64,000 bases of DNA from Achromobacter sp. Root83. Lineage in GTDB: Bacteria > Pseudomonadota > Gammaproteobacteria > Burkholderiales > Burkholderiaceae_B. The stretch lies in contig NZ_LMIU01000006.1 of assembly GCF_001428845.1 (NCBI RefSeq), positions 62,001-126,000 of the forward strand, read 5' to 3'. Under the pieces are notes generated by a model that saw nothing but the letters and a program-made list of their open reading frames with translations, was not told the DNA's origin and did no database searches. The position numbers and the translations under genes are program-made. Shown one piece after another: positions 17,853 to 26,833 of the stretch. Numbering within the stretch: the first letter of the stretch is position 1; every line of letters begins with the position of its first letter.

Positions 17853-18344
17853 TCAGACAAATCTGGACTGCTCCAGGACGGTCAGCTCGCGCCGAAAACG
17901 CGCGATGTCAGCGCGGGCCCGCGCCTCGTCGGCGGGATCCCTGCCCATTCCGGCATTTCTTTCGCGCATCATGGCTGCCGTCAGCAGATCCTGCACCTTG
18001 TCCCGGTCGAGCGTTTCGAATGCCCATAGAAGGGTATGGTCCGTGCCGACCAATGCAGTCACGGCGGCGTTTACGGCGCCGCGCTCGTCACGCGCGTAGG
18101 TCAATACATTCACGATATCGCGTTGTCCAGCCACGGAGAATGCGACAAGCCAATGCGGCATGCCGTTGCGGCGAGCGGACATTGTCCGCTTGCTGCCAGG
18201 CGGCGTATAGCTTTGCGCTTGCCTGCGGCCCATGGAGCTGGAGGGACGATCCGACGCCCAGCTCGTGTGATTCATGTTCGATTCCAAAGCAATTACCCGT
18301 TCATTTAATAAATCACCCGCGTAGGACTTCATGTCGTCTGACAT
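17853..18344 (-). CDS. Hypothetical protein, 163 residues
   Basis: Starts MSDDMKSYAGDLLN at 18344; later ATG codons at residues 5 and 24 are also possible. The first 60 residues are Ser/Arg-rich and probably disordered. The second half looks like a folded alpha/beta or helical domain: HWLVAFSVAGQRDIVNVLTY, then ALVGTDHTLLWAFETLDRD and a charged helical end (ARADIARFRRELTVLEQSRF). I do not recognise a family. It faces LysR copy 2 tail-to-tail and is divergent from the small protein/chemoreceptor genes. Confidence 0.6.
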   Translation of the reverse strand: MSDDMKSYAGDLLNERVIALESNMNHTSWASDRPSSSMGRRQAQSYTPPGSKRTMSARRNGMPHWLVAFSVAGQRDIVNVLTYARDERGAVNAAVTALVGTDHTLLWAFETLDRDKVQDLLTAAMMRERNAGMGRDPADEARARADIARFRRELTVLEQSRFV

Positions 18345-18545
18345 TTTTATGCGCGGGCGCTGGCGCGGCGGATGGCCGGCTAAGGCCGCGGGGCCAGTGC
18401 CCCTCAGAAGGCCACACCAAAATCAATGGATTGCCATTATTCCACGGGGAATCGCTCCCAACTATTCTAATCGACTATACCGAAATTCCGTAATTCGATT
18501 TATCAGAGACAGGCCGCTTGTCTATAGTGATCAGCGTCTCTCGGC

Positions 18546-18573
18546 ACAAGCATAGATAATAAAACGCCGATCC
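18546..18573 (+). promoter_or_regulatory. Candidate sigma-28 (FliA) promoter before the small protein/chemoreceptor pair
   Basis: ACAAGCAT at 18546-18553 and GCCGATCC at 18566-18573 are separated by 12 bp. The FliA consensus is TAAAGTTT-N11-GCCGATAA, so the -10 part matches well and the -35 part weakly. It lies about 60 bp before the small gene. A chemotaxis class promoter would fit the chemoreceptor downstream. Confidence 0.35.
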
Positions 18574-18634
18574 TCAAGACAGGCAGGAGGCAAGCAGCAA
18601 ACCCCAACTCCAGGGGGCCCTCAATTATGGACAA

Positions 18635-18937
18635 ATGATGGAAAGAAATATTCTGCTGACAATGACCGAGACGGTCGGCGTCCTTGCCGACTTGATTATC
18701 AAGCAGCACCTCAAGGTTGAAGCCCTTAGAACCGCAATAATCGGAATCACATGCACGGTTTCCAGTTCACCGGCTCTGCGCGAACCCCTGAACAGGCATT
18801 TTGAGCTGTCGATGCAGGACGACGCAAAACGTAGCGATGAAATCGGCTATTCCCCGGAAATGCAGCGGCTCAGAAACGAATGGCTGTCGGTACTCATGCC
18901 CGTGGACGCCGGAAAAAAAATGCAACCGCGCACCTGA
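18635..18937 (+). CDS. Small helical protein paired with a chemoreceptor, copy 1
   Basis: A 100-residue, probably all-helical cytoplasmic protein (MMERNILLTMTETVGVLADL). It is homologous to the protein at 29669: both have a helix ending VEALRTAIIG or [10 protein letters not shown], a Pro-Leu loop (SPALREP or TPELQAA) and an end motif LRNEWLSVLM or [11 protein letters not shown] know no named family. It stands 77 bp before a chemoreceptor gene on the same strand, while its homologue directly follows another chemoreceptor with overlap. A role with the receptor is therefore likely, but unproven. Confidence 0.7.
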   Translation: MMERNILLTMTETVGVLADLIIKQHLKVEALRTAIIGITCTVSSSPALREPLNRHFELSMQDDAKRSDEIGYSPEMQRLRNEWLSVLMPVDAGKKMQPRT

Positions 18938-19014
18938 ACACCCCACCCTCTTCTCCAACGCTTCGCCACAAATAATACGCGGCAACATAATCAAGGCTGA
19001 TAGGTATAAATAAT

Positions 19015-20781
19015 ATGTTCAATAAACTAAGCGTCCGCACGTTCGCGGCATTGCTGTTGTGCCTGCTGGCAGGCGCAATGGTCGTATCAAACGCCGTCGC
19101 CTGGAGAAGTCTCGACACAAGCAACGAAAACCTTGCCGAAGTCAAAGAGGCATACAAGGGACAGTCGGCCGAACTGAGCGCCGCGTACCTCCAGTTGCTT
19201 CGGGCCCGCGTCAATCTGGCCAGCGCCTTCAATGACCTTCTGGCGGGCAAGGAAGGCCAGGTTGCCGCCGGCATCCAGGCCAGCGAGAGCGCACTTCAGT
19301 TACTGGAACAGAACTTCAGCGCGTTCATGAAGAACGCGCGCAAGAACGCCTCGGCGACGTCCCCTCAGATCGCGCAACTCGAAAAAGCGTACCACGCCTA
19401 TATCGACGCGGTCGCTTTGCAGATGAACGCCTTGAAGGCCAAGGACACCGACCGCTACCTTGCGCTGGACGAAACGTCCCGCAAGCGCGGGCAGGTATTC
19501 AGCGCGCATAACGCCGAAGTGCTGGAAATCATCGACCAGCGCACCGAGCATATGGCCGCAACCGCATCGCGCGAGCACGCCAACGCGCGCATCGTCACCA
19601 TCGCAACCCTTGTGTTGGGCCTGGCCCTGGCATTCGCCGGCTGGATATTTGTGAACCGCATCGTCCTGCGTCCCCTCGTGGAAGCCGGGCACCATTTCGA
19701 CCGGATTTCCGAAGGCGACTTCACGGGACGCATCGAAAACAAGACCCAAAATGAAATCGGCCACCTCTTTGTCGCCATCCGCCAGATGCAAGAGAGCCTC
19801 ACGCGCACGGTATCGTCGGTACGCCACGGCGTCGACGAAATCAACACCAGCGTGCGCGAAATCGCAGCCGGCAACATGGATCTTTCGGGCCGCACCGAAC
19901 AACAGGCCGCGTCGCTGGAGCAGACTGCCGCATCAATGGAGCAACTGTCGGTGACCGTCAAGCAGAACGCAGACAACGCCCGGCAGGCCAATCAACTGGC
20001 CTCCAGCGCGGCGTCGGTCGCGGAACGCGGCGCAACCGTTGTCTCCGAGGTCGTCAGCACGATGCAGAACATTTCCGCCAGTTCGCATCGCATCGCGGAG
20101 ATCGTTTCTGTCATCGATGGCATCGCGTTTCAAACCAACATCCTGGCGCTGAACGCCGCCGTGGAGGCCGCGCGCGCGGGAGACCAGGGCAAGGGATTCG
20201 CGGTGGTGGCCGGAGAAGTCCGCAGCCTTGCGCAACGCAGCGCGCAGGCGGCGAAAGAAATCAAGACCCTGATTCTGGAGTCCGTCACCGCCGTGGACGG
20301 CGGATCGCGCCATGTGGAACTTGCGGGCGTCACCATGACCGAAATCGTGACCTCCGTGTCCCGAGTGACCGACATCATGGGTGAGATCTCGGCTGCCTCG
20401 CAAGAGCAGTCCCTGGGCATTGACCAGGTCAATCGCGCCGTCACCCAGATGGACCAGATGACGCAAAAGAACGCGGCCTTGGTTGAGCAGGCGGCGGCAG
20501 CGGCCAGTTCCCTGGAAGAACAAGCCAGGGCCCTGGCCGGCGCCATGGACGTCTTCAAGACGCATTCCAGCGAAATCATCGATGTGGCCGCCAAAGACCT
20601 TCGCGTCGTGCAGCCCGGGGGCTCCCAGGAAAAGGCCCTGGCGCGGCCAAGCCTGCCGATCAATCGGGACGCCGCTGCAGGCAGCGGCAGGCACACGCGA
20701 AGCACGATGACGCCCGGACCCGCCGCAAGGCTGACAGCAGCCACCCCATCCACCGGAAGCGACGATTGGGAATCCTTCTAG
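19015..20781 (+). CDS. Methyl-accepting chemotaxis protein, copy 1 (with CheR-docking tail)
   Basis: A 588-residue transmembrane chemoreceptor. Transmembrane segment 1 about 8-30, periplasmic four-helix-bundle type sensor about 31-188, transmembrane segment 2 about 192-213 (IVTIATLVLGLALAFAGWIF), HAMP about 214-268 (RISEGDFTGRI), then the cytoplasmic coiled coil with the conserved hairpin tip near 367-390 ([20 protein letters not shown]). It ends DDWESF, which fits the xWxxF pentapeptide that tethers CheR/CheB methylation enzymes, at the end of a Pro/Ala-rich linker. No che genes are nearby, so it must use a chemotaxis complex coded elsewhere. The ligand is unknown. Confidence 0.95.
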   Translation: MFNKLSVRTFAALLLCLLAGAMVVSNAVAWRSLDTSNENLAEVKEAYKGQSAELSAAYLQLLRARVNLASAFNDLLAGKEGQVAAGIQASESALQLLEQNFSAFMKNARKNASATSPQIAQLEKAYHAYIDAVALQMNALKAKDTDRYLALDETSRKRGQVFSAHNAEVLEIIDQRTEHMAATASREHANARIVTIATLVLGLALAFAGWIFVNRIVLRPLVEAGHHFDRISEGDFTGRIENKTQNEIGHLFVAIRQMQESLTRTVSSVRHGVDEINTSVREIAAGNMDLSGRTEQQAASLEQTAASMEQLSVTVKQNADNARQANQLASSAASVAERGATVVSEVVSTMQNISASSHRIAEIVSVIDGIAFQTNILALNAAVEAARAGDQGKGFAVVAGEVRSLAQRSAQAAKEIKTLILESVTAVDGGSRHVELAGVTMTEIVTSVSRVTDIMGEISAASQEQSLGIDQVNRAVTQMDQMTQKNAALVEQAAAAASSLEEQARALAGAMDVFKTHSSEIIDVAAKDLRVVQPGGSQEKALARPSLPINRDAAAGSGRHTRSTMTPGPAARLTAATPSTGSDDWESF

Positions 20782-20829
20782 ACCGCAACAACGCTCGCGA
20801 TGACGGGCGGGCGCCGAAACGGCGGTGAT

Positions 20830-22287
20830 CTACGCTTCCGTTTCCGTGTGATAGCTTCTGCCGTCCAGAAAAGCCTGTAAGCCGTCCATGCAGGCGGCCC
20901 CGCCGAACATGCCGAGTCCGCCGCCAATCCGGGCGGCGGCTTCGATAGAGGGGTTGGAAATATTGGCCCTGACCGTCGCGAATCTCAGCCGGCTACCCAG
21001 GCGCTCGTTGCGCTTGGAATCCGCCGACCAGATACTGACACCTCCCGCGTCACGCAACGCGTTGGCGCGGCCCAGCACCTGGTCTTCTCCCCGAAAGCTC
21101 TCGACATACAGCACCGGACCGCAGGGTTCCATCTGAGGGTCAGCCGGAACCGCCGCCCTGACCTCAACCAGGCTGGGTTCGATGTAAGCCCCCACGGACA
21201 GGGGGCCTTCCGGGATTCGTCCCTGGATAAAGACCCGGCTAGACGCGCGCAGGCTTTCGACATGCGCCGCGATCCGGTCACGCTGGTCTTTACCGATCAT
21301 GCACCCCATTTGCGACCGAGGGTCCTGCCCCGGACCCACACGCACCGCTCGGAAGGCATCGCCCAACAGCGAGACAAAAGCGTCGTAAGCGCCCTCTTCT
21401 ATCAGTACGTGACCGATGGCGCTGCGCAATTGTCCACTTTGTCCCGCGCTGGTCAGACTCGCGGCCGTGACCGCGCTGACCGTGGCTTGGGTGGCTTGGT
21501 CCTGGAACACAATGGCGAGCGCCTTTTTATCCAGGTTAAGCGCAAAGGGTTTGAAATTGGCCGCTGCGCTGCTTGCCAGATTTCTGCCTGATGTCGCGCC
21601 GCCCGTAAACCAGACCAAGTCTACATTCGCGGATCTGCAAAAGGCATCCGAAAAAGAGGCGCCGGATTCGATCACCGAATTGACGATGCCCTCCGGCAGA
21701 CGAGGGTCGATCGTCAGGCATTCCAGCGCCAGATTATGGGCCAAGGCGGTTTGGCAATGGGGCGAGACAACAACGGCGCAACCGCTAGCAAGCGCCTGTC
21801 CCAGCACATTGGCCAATGCGGCAATCGGCGCGTTCCAGGGCAGGATTGCGGCAACGACGCCTATCGGCTGAAAGGTCAAGACGCTGCGATATCCCTGTGC
21901 GGTGTCGATGGTGCGCCCGAAAATGTTCCGCGCCAGACCCGCGTAATACTTCAGATCGGATTCTGCTGTTTGGATCTCGGCAAGCGCCTCGCGTCTGAGG
22001 CAACCGCTGAGCGACACCATGCAATCCGCGATTTGATGCCTGCGCCGGCCTAGACAGGCGGAGAACTCCATCAGGACGTCAGCGCGCATGGCGCTGCAGT
22101 GGGCCCACTCGGTATCGAAAAAGGCGTGGCTCGCGGCATCGATGGCGGCTTCGATTTCCGCATGCTCGGCCTTCGCGTACTTTGAAAATGGTTCCGACGA
22201 GGCCGGATCATGAGCCAGGCCGTAGGCACGCTTGCCATCCAATCCGTCTATCCATCTGCCATTGATGTAGTGCTCCGCGACTCGCAT
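20830..22287 (-). CDS. Aldehyde-dehydrogenase-like protein lacking catalytic residues
   Basis: A 485-residue full-length aldehyde dehydrogenase fold: PWNAPI (150-155) replaces PWNFP, and WFTGGATSG (226-234) matches the FTGSTxxG NAD loop. The key sites are changed. The LELGGK motif with the general-base Glu reads LNLDKK, with Asn at 251. The GQxC motif with the catalytic Cys reads GQLRSA, with Arg at 288 on an ungapped alignment to the following YD (301-302). The cofactor Lys in VxxKP is Ser175. The frame is intact throughout and GGAGACACA precedes the start, so it is expressed rather than decayed. It may be a binding or regulatory pseudoenzyme. Comparison with active family members is from memory. 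Confidence 0.85.
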   Translation of the reverse strand: MRVAEHYINGRWIDGLDGKRAYGLAHDPASSEPFSKYAKAEHAEIEAAIDAASHAFFDTEWAHCSAMRADVLMEFSACLGRRRHQIADCMVSLSGCLRREALAEIQTAESDLKYYAGLARNIFGRTIDTAQGYRSVLTFQPIGVVAAILPWNAPIAALANVLGQALASGCAVVVSPHCQTALAHNLALECLTIDPRLPEGIVNSVIESGASFSDAFCRSANVDLVWFTGGATSGRNLASSAAANFKPFALNLDKKALAIVFQDQATQATVSAVTAASLTSAGQSGQLRSAIGHVLIEEGAYDAFVSLLGDAFRAVRVGPGQDPRSQMGCMIGKDQRDRIAAHVESLRASSRVFIQGRIPEGPLSVGAYIEPSLVEVRAAVPADPQMEPCGPVLYVESFRGEDQVLGRANALRDAGGVSIWSADSKRNERLGSRLRFATVRANISNPSIEAAARIGGGLGMFGGAACMDGLQAFLDGRSYHTETEA

Positions 22288-22610
22288 TGTGTCTCCACAT
22301 TCAAGTATTCGGTTGGCGTACCTGGCAAGAAACTGTAGCCCAATCGGATTGACTTACCACGGCGTGAAGGATTCGAAAAAAGAATATCAATATTGACTGA
22401 CGGAATAACCTGCTTCGGAACAGGCTAAGAAACCAGGAAAACATCTGCTCGGCCCTTGAAAACCAAGGATATTCAACGGGCGGATAGCATCATTCCGTTT
22501 ATGAATTGTTCACGCGCTGCGGTTATTACTAGCATAAGAACGCAAGCTGAACCTGGATCAAAAAGAACAACAACCCCGGGAAGAGCCGCCCCTACCTTGA
22601 GGCACCCATC
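22288..22610. other. Divergent intergenic region, 323 bp
   Basis: No gene seen. It separates the leftward aldehyde-dehydrogenase-like gene from the rightward EAL/GGDEF operon and is AT-richer than its surroundings, as expected for back-to-back promoters. I see no clear operator or conserved RNA. Confidence 0.5.
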
Positions 22611-24368
22611 ATGAGCAGCTCGTCCGTCCGCATCGAATCCCGCAATCTGGACCGCTTTGATATTCCGGATTTTGTGTTCGAAAGCGCGCCTGCCGGCATT
22701 ATCATCATGACCATCGACGGGCAGATAATCGCCCTGAATCCCGCCGGAGAAAAACTCTTCGGTTATGAATCCCAAGAGCTCTCGGGAAAGCACATATCGT
22801 TTCTGATTCCGGATCACGCCGTCCTGAAAGCGCAGGAGTTCAAGCGAAACAGGCCGGCGCGCAGCGCACGGCATGTCGTGGGCAAAAGCCGAGAACTCAC
22901 CGGCAGGAACAAGGGCGATTGCGAATTCCCCCTGCACATGAGCATCGGCGAGTTCACCGTGCGGAACCAGAGCCTGCTCATGGGGATCTGCCACGACACC
23001 ACCGAAGGCTACCGCGCGATTGAACGGATACGCTTTCTGTCGAGCTACGACGCTTTGACGGGCTGCGCAAACCGGACCTATCTGCACGCGCACATCGCAA
23101 GAAGCCTCAAGGAACTGACGGCAACCGGCCGGCAGTTGGTGGCCGTGCTGATCTACCTGGAAGGCATGAAAGAGGTCAACGTAGCGATCGGACACAGCAT
23201 AGGCGACAAAGTCCTTTGCGAACTCGCCGACCGGCTCAAGCGCCACGCGCACGGTGGGGACATCGTGGCAAGGATCAGCGGCGCCGAGTTCGTCTATCTA
23301 TCCGTCCATCCCACCAATAATCTTCGCCCGAAGGTGCTGGCCCGGCAGTTGGCCAAACGCCTCGCCGAACCCGTGCTGCTGAACGGGGCCGAATTTCACG
23401 TCAAGGCCAACATCGGATTGAGCGTGCAGGGTTGCGCCAGCTTGAATCGCACGCCGACTCCCGACGAAATCATCAGCGACGCCACGGTGGCGATGTTCCA
23501 GTCGAGCGGCAACGAGGGCAGCGCGCAGGTCTTTCACCCCACGATGCGCGAAACGCTCCAGCGGGAGCAGTCCCTGCTGGAAAACCTGCGCAAGGCGGTA
23601 CAGGACGGCTCGTTCGAGCTTCATTATCAGGTGCAGGTATCGCTCACGACCGAGCGCATCACGGGCATGGAGGCCTTGCTGCGATGGCATGACGGCGATA
23701 ACGGCATGATATCTCCGGACGTATTCATTCCATTGGCTGAGCGTTCGGGGCTCATGCGCATGATCAACGACTGGGTGCTGCACCGCGCCTGCGCCGACAA
23801 CAAAGCGCTCATTGACGCCGGCGTGCTGGACGTGCCGGTCGCCGTGAACATAAGCGCCAGTTCATTCATGCGCGAGAACTTCGCCGATATCGTGATCGGC
23901 GCGATCAAGAATGCTTCAATTCCGCCCAACAGGCTGGAACTCGAAGTCACCGAGACGGTCGCCTTCGACGACCTCGCCAAGGCCAGGAATCACATTTCGA
24001 CCCTGCAGGGCCGCGGCGTGCTGGTTTCGATCGACGATTTCGGAATTGGATACTCGTCTCCGAGAACGCTGCTTGAACTGTCGTTCAACAAGCTGAAGAT
24101 CGATCGCGGTTTCATTGCTGAAGTCATCAATGATGCCAAGCACCAGGCCATCGTCAAGGGCTACCTTCTGCTTGCGAACAGCATGAACATTCCCGTCGTG
24201 GCCGAAGGCGTGGAAGACCAGGCGCAGCTTGAATATCTGCGCTCCCAGGGCTGCGACTATGGGCAAGGGTATCTGTTCTCGAAACCCCTGCCCCTGGACA
24301 GGCTGATCCGTCTGGTCCTGTCCCGCAAGGCCGTGGCGCCCACGCTCGACCCCGCCGCGGCAGCTTGA
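22611..24368 (+). CDS. PAS-GGDEF(degenerate)-EAL cyclic-di-GMP phosphodiesterase
   Basis: A 585-residue cytoplasmic protein: PAS domain about 15-125 (FVFESAPAGIIIMTIDGQII), GGDEF-type domain about 140-300 and EAL domain about 318-570. The GGDEF signature is SGAEF at 223-227, so cyclase activity is very unlikely. The EAL domain looks complete: EALLRW at 354-359, VNIS, EVTET, DDFGIGYSS, KIDRGF, AEGVED and QGYLFSKPLP. It should cleave c-di-GMP to pGpG, perhaps tuned by PAS signal binding and by GTP on the dead GGDEF domain. GAGG stands 8 bp before the ATG. The next gene, a cyclase, starts one base after its stop. Confidence 0.94.
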   Translation: MSSSSVRIESRNLDRFDIPDFVFESAPAGIIIMTIDGQIIALNPAGEKLFGYESQELSGKHISFLIPDHAVLKAQEFKRNRPARSARHVVGKSRELTGRNKGDCEFPLHMSIGEFTVRNQSLLMGICHDTTEGYRAIERIRFLSSYDALTGCANRTYLHAHIARSLKELTATGRQLVAVLIYLEGMKEVNVAIGHSIGDKVLCELADRLKRHAHGGDIVARISGAEFVYLSVHPTNNLRPKVLARQLAKRLAEPVLLNGAEFHVKANIGLSVQGCASLNRTPTPDEIISDATVAMFQSSGNEGSAQVFHPTMRETLQREQSLLENLRKAVQDGSFELHYQVQVSLTTERITGMEALLRWHDGDNGMISPDVFIPLAERSGLMRMINDWVLHRACADNKALIDAGVLDVPVAVNISASSFMRENFADIVIGAIKNASIPPNRLELEVTETVAFDDLAKARNHISTLQGRGVLVSIDDFGIGYSSPRTLLELSFNKLKIDRGFIAEVINDAKHQAIVKGYLLLANSMNIPVVAEGVEDQAQLEYLRSQGCDYGQGYLFSKPLPLDRLIRLVLSRKAVAPTLDPAAAA

Positions 24369-24369
24369 A

Positions 24370-26184
24370 ATGAGACCGGCAAAGGACAGTCGTACACACC
24401 CTACTCTCGAAATCGCTACAGGCCCGCCCGGCGATGCCGGCTCCTTCCGGTCATTAACCCGGACTTACATCGCGTACGCCGCGGTTGTCCTGGTTTCGCT
24501 GTTGGCCATCGTATATTTTGGAATAAACGCGACCTGGCTGTCGTACGTCGACAAGGAACAAACCCGCCGTAGCCTGCGCGTCGTCGGGGCCGGCTTGCAA
24601 ACCATGGAAGAGCTCACGCGCGAGGCCACATTGACCTTGGAGGCATGGGAAATCGAAGCCCGGGAACCGCTCGGGTTGGGCCTGGCGCGCTTCGAGACCG
24701 ATACCGCGATTACCCATCTGGAAGAACTGCTGACGTCAGCGCAGTGCGTGTGGTGCAGAACCGGCAAGGCAAGGATGATCGAATTGGCATCCGCGCTGGC
24801 CGCCTTCCGGCTGCATGCGGACGAGTATCTGAGCATGAGCGCCCGCCCAGAAGGCGGCCGAAACATCGATTCGCTCATGCAGGCAATTACGTCGGTCCAG
24901 CCTCCCATCATGACCATTGTGGCCAACCAGATCAGCGCAGCCTGGAGCGCGCCCATCGACATCAGCGAAGAACTGGCACTGCTTGCCTACCTAGGCGAAC
25001 TGTACGAACGCGCGGAACAACTCAGATCCAGTCTCATGCCCGCACTGATGGGGCGCAGGCATTTATCCGAAAGCGAATTGGTCCACGCCCACCGCGCGCT
25101 GGCCCGCACCCAAAAACTCGTGGCCATCATCGGGGCGGCCGTGCAGCACCGCCCGGACCTGCAGACGCTGGCGGATGCCTCGATCCAATCGCGCGCCTAT
25201 GTCCAGGGCCAGGCATATATGGCGGGTCTGCTGGAAAGCCTGACACAATCCCCGCCGGGCGATGCCACTATCGTCGAGATGAACCGCCAGTACGCCACTA
25301 CTATCGGGGCCCTGGCCACTCTCCGGAACGGCCTGCTTAGAGATACCTTGATAAAGGTGGATCAGCACGCAACGCTGCTGGAAACCCAATTCATCCTTGC
25401 CGTCGTGGCGGCCGTTGCGCTTTCGGTATGCCTGATCTGCGGATTGATCAGCTTCTGGAACAGGATCGTGCATCCATTTCGGGTTGCGAACAAGATCATC
25501 CGCGGATTTATTCGGGAAGACGCGGGCATCCAGATGCCTTCCCCCACCAACTATAACGGCGTCACCCGAGAGTTGTTCAGTACATTGTCCTCGCTGAAGG
25601 AGCACATAGACTTCAAACGAGACCTGGAAACCCGCCGAGACGAATTGATTGAAAATTTAATCAAACTGTCTGAAACCGATCATCTCACCGGCCTGTTGAA
25701 CAGACGGGCATTCGAAAAATGCGTCGCGGAATTCATTGACGGCTGGCGCGACTCCAGCAAGCTGCTCGCATTCATACTTTTTGATATCGACCATTTCAAA
25801 GAGGTCAATGACAGCTATGGCCACATGGCGGGCGACAGTGCCCTGGCCGCCATAGGAGAAATATGCCGGGAAAGCTGCCGCAAGATCGACATCATGGCGC
25901 GCGTCGGCGGTGAGGAGTTCTGTGTGGTCTGCTTCGTCGGCAGCACCACCGAGGCGGACGGAATCGCGCATAGGCTGCGGCTGAATATCCAGAACCGGCA
26001 GATTATTTACAAACCCGGAAGCTCGTTCCAGATCACGGCGAGCTTCGGTGTTGCTGTTTCGCGCATACACGAAGAATGCAATACCAGCATTCTCTTTGGC
26101 AAGGCGGACCAGCTCTTATATTCGGCCAAAGCGTATGGACGCAATCGGGTGATACTCAACGAGGGCAAAAAGCCTCATCCATAG
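24370..26184 (+). CDS. Membrane-anchored diguanylate cyclase (GGEEF) with periplasmic sensor
   Basis: A 604-residue protein: transmembrane segment about 33-55 (AYAAVVLVSLLAIVYFGIN), helical periplasmic sensor about 56-335, second transmembrane segment about 338-361 (FILAVVAAVALSVCLICGLI), a linker, then GGDEF domain about 430-600. The domain has LTGLLNRRAFEK, the active-site GGEEF at 513-517 and the product-inhibition I-site RKID five residues before it, so an active, feedback-controlled cyclase is predicted. Its start is 2 bp from the stop of the phosphodiesterase gene, so both opposing enzymes are made from one message. The periplasmic ligand is unknown. Confidence 0.94.
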   Translation: MRPAKDSRTHPTLEIATGPPGDAGSFRSLTRTYIAYAAVVLVSLLAIVYFGINATWLSYVDKEQTRRSLRVVGAGLQTMEELTREATLTLEAWEIEAREPLGLGLARFETDTAITHLEELLTSAQCVWCRTGKARMIELASALAAFRLHADEYLSMSARPEGGRNIDSLMQAITSVQPPIMTIVANQISAAWSAPIDISEELALLAYLGELYERAEQLRSSLMPALMGRRHLSESELVHAHRALARTQKLVAIIGAAVQHRPDLQTLADASIQSRAYVQGQAYMAGLLESLTQSPPGDATIVEMNRQYATTIGALATLRNGLLRDTLIKVDQHATLLETQFILAVVAAVALSVCLICGLISFWNRIVHPFRVANKIIRGFIREDAGIQMPSPTNYNGVTRELFSTLSSLKEHIDFKRDLETRRDELIENLIKLSETDHLTGLLNRRAFEKCVAEFIDGWRDSSKLLAFILFDIDHFKEVNDSYGHMAGDSALAAIGEICRESCRKIDIMARVGGEEFCVVCFVGSTTEADGIAHRLRLNIQNRQIIYKPGSSFQITASFGVAVSRIHEECNTSILFGKADQLLYSAKAYGRNRVILNEGKKPHP

Positions 26185-26833
26185 CCCGGCCTGCTTGCCG
26201 AATCTCGCAAGTCGCACAGGTTCTCTGGCTTGCCGCCCCTGCGGCACTCGCTATCCCCCACAACCCCTGACTCGGTCCTATTTCGCCTGATTGGCGGGAT
26301 GCGCGCGTACGTTGGGGGTATTCCATCCACTCAACGCGTACCTACGCAGAAAATCCGCCTCGGAATGCGGGATTGGTCGGCGGTGCCCGCATCTCGTCAT
26401 TGCACGATTTCCGCGGTAGTCCATCGCGTATTTTCCAGTTTTATTTTTTTGACGGGGCAATTTCAAGCCCAACGCCGCCCCAAATATTCTTATAGGGAAT
26501 AGAGATATGCATTTTATCAATTAGTGGCAATGAGCCGTAAAACCTAGAATTTTCTGGACAGAAGAAAATTAGCGTAATTGGCAGCATCTTGAAATATTCA
26601 GGCACAACAAACATCGCAGCCGGTTCGAGCTTTCTGAATATCGACCCAACGGCGTTTTCCCCAACATCCCATAACAAAGAGAACGGCATGCAATCAGCCA
26701 TGATCAGAAACCTAGCCGTCGATACCCATTTGAATAAATGCTGGCGTCCCATACCCCCGATCAGGTCTCGCAGTTCCCGGAAGCAATATAACGAGCGTTA
26801 TTTTCTGTATTCGATTTTCTGGACTTCTACGTC
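26185..26833. other. Gene-poor, AT-richer stretch of 649 bp
   Basis: No convincing gene. Short frames on both strands (for example 26589-26837 plus, 26441-26752 minus) lack protein-like composition and ribosome binding sites. Base composition is clearly lower in GC than the flanks. It holds the promoter region of LysR copy 3 at its right end and may be remnant or regulatory DNA. Confidence 0.5.
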
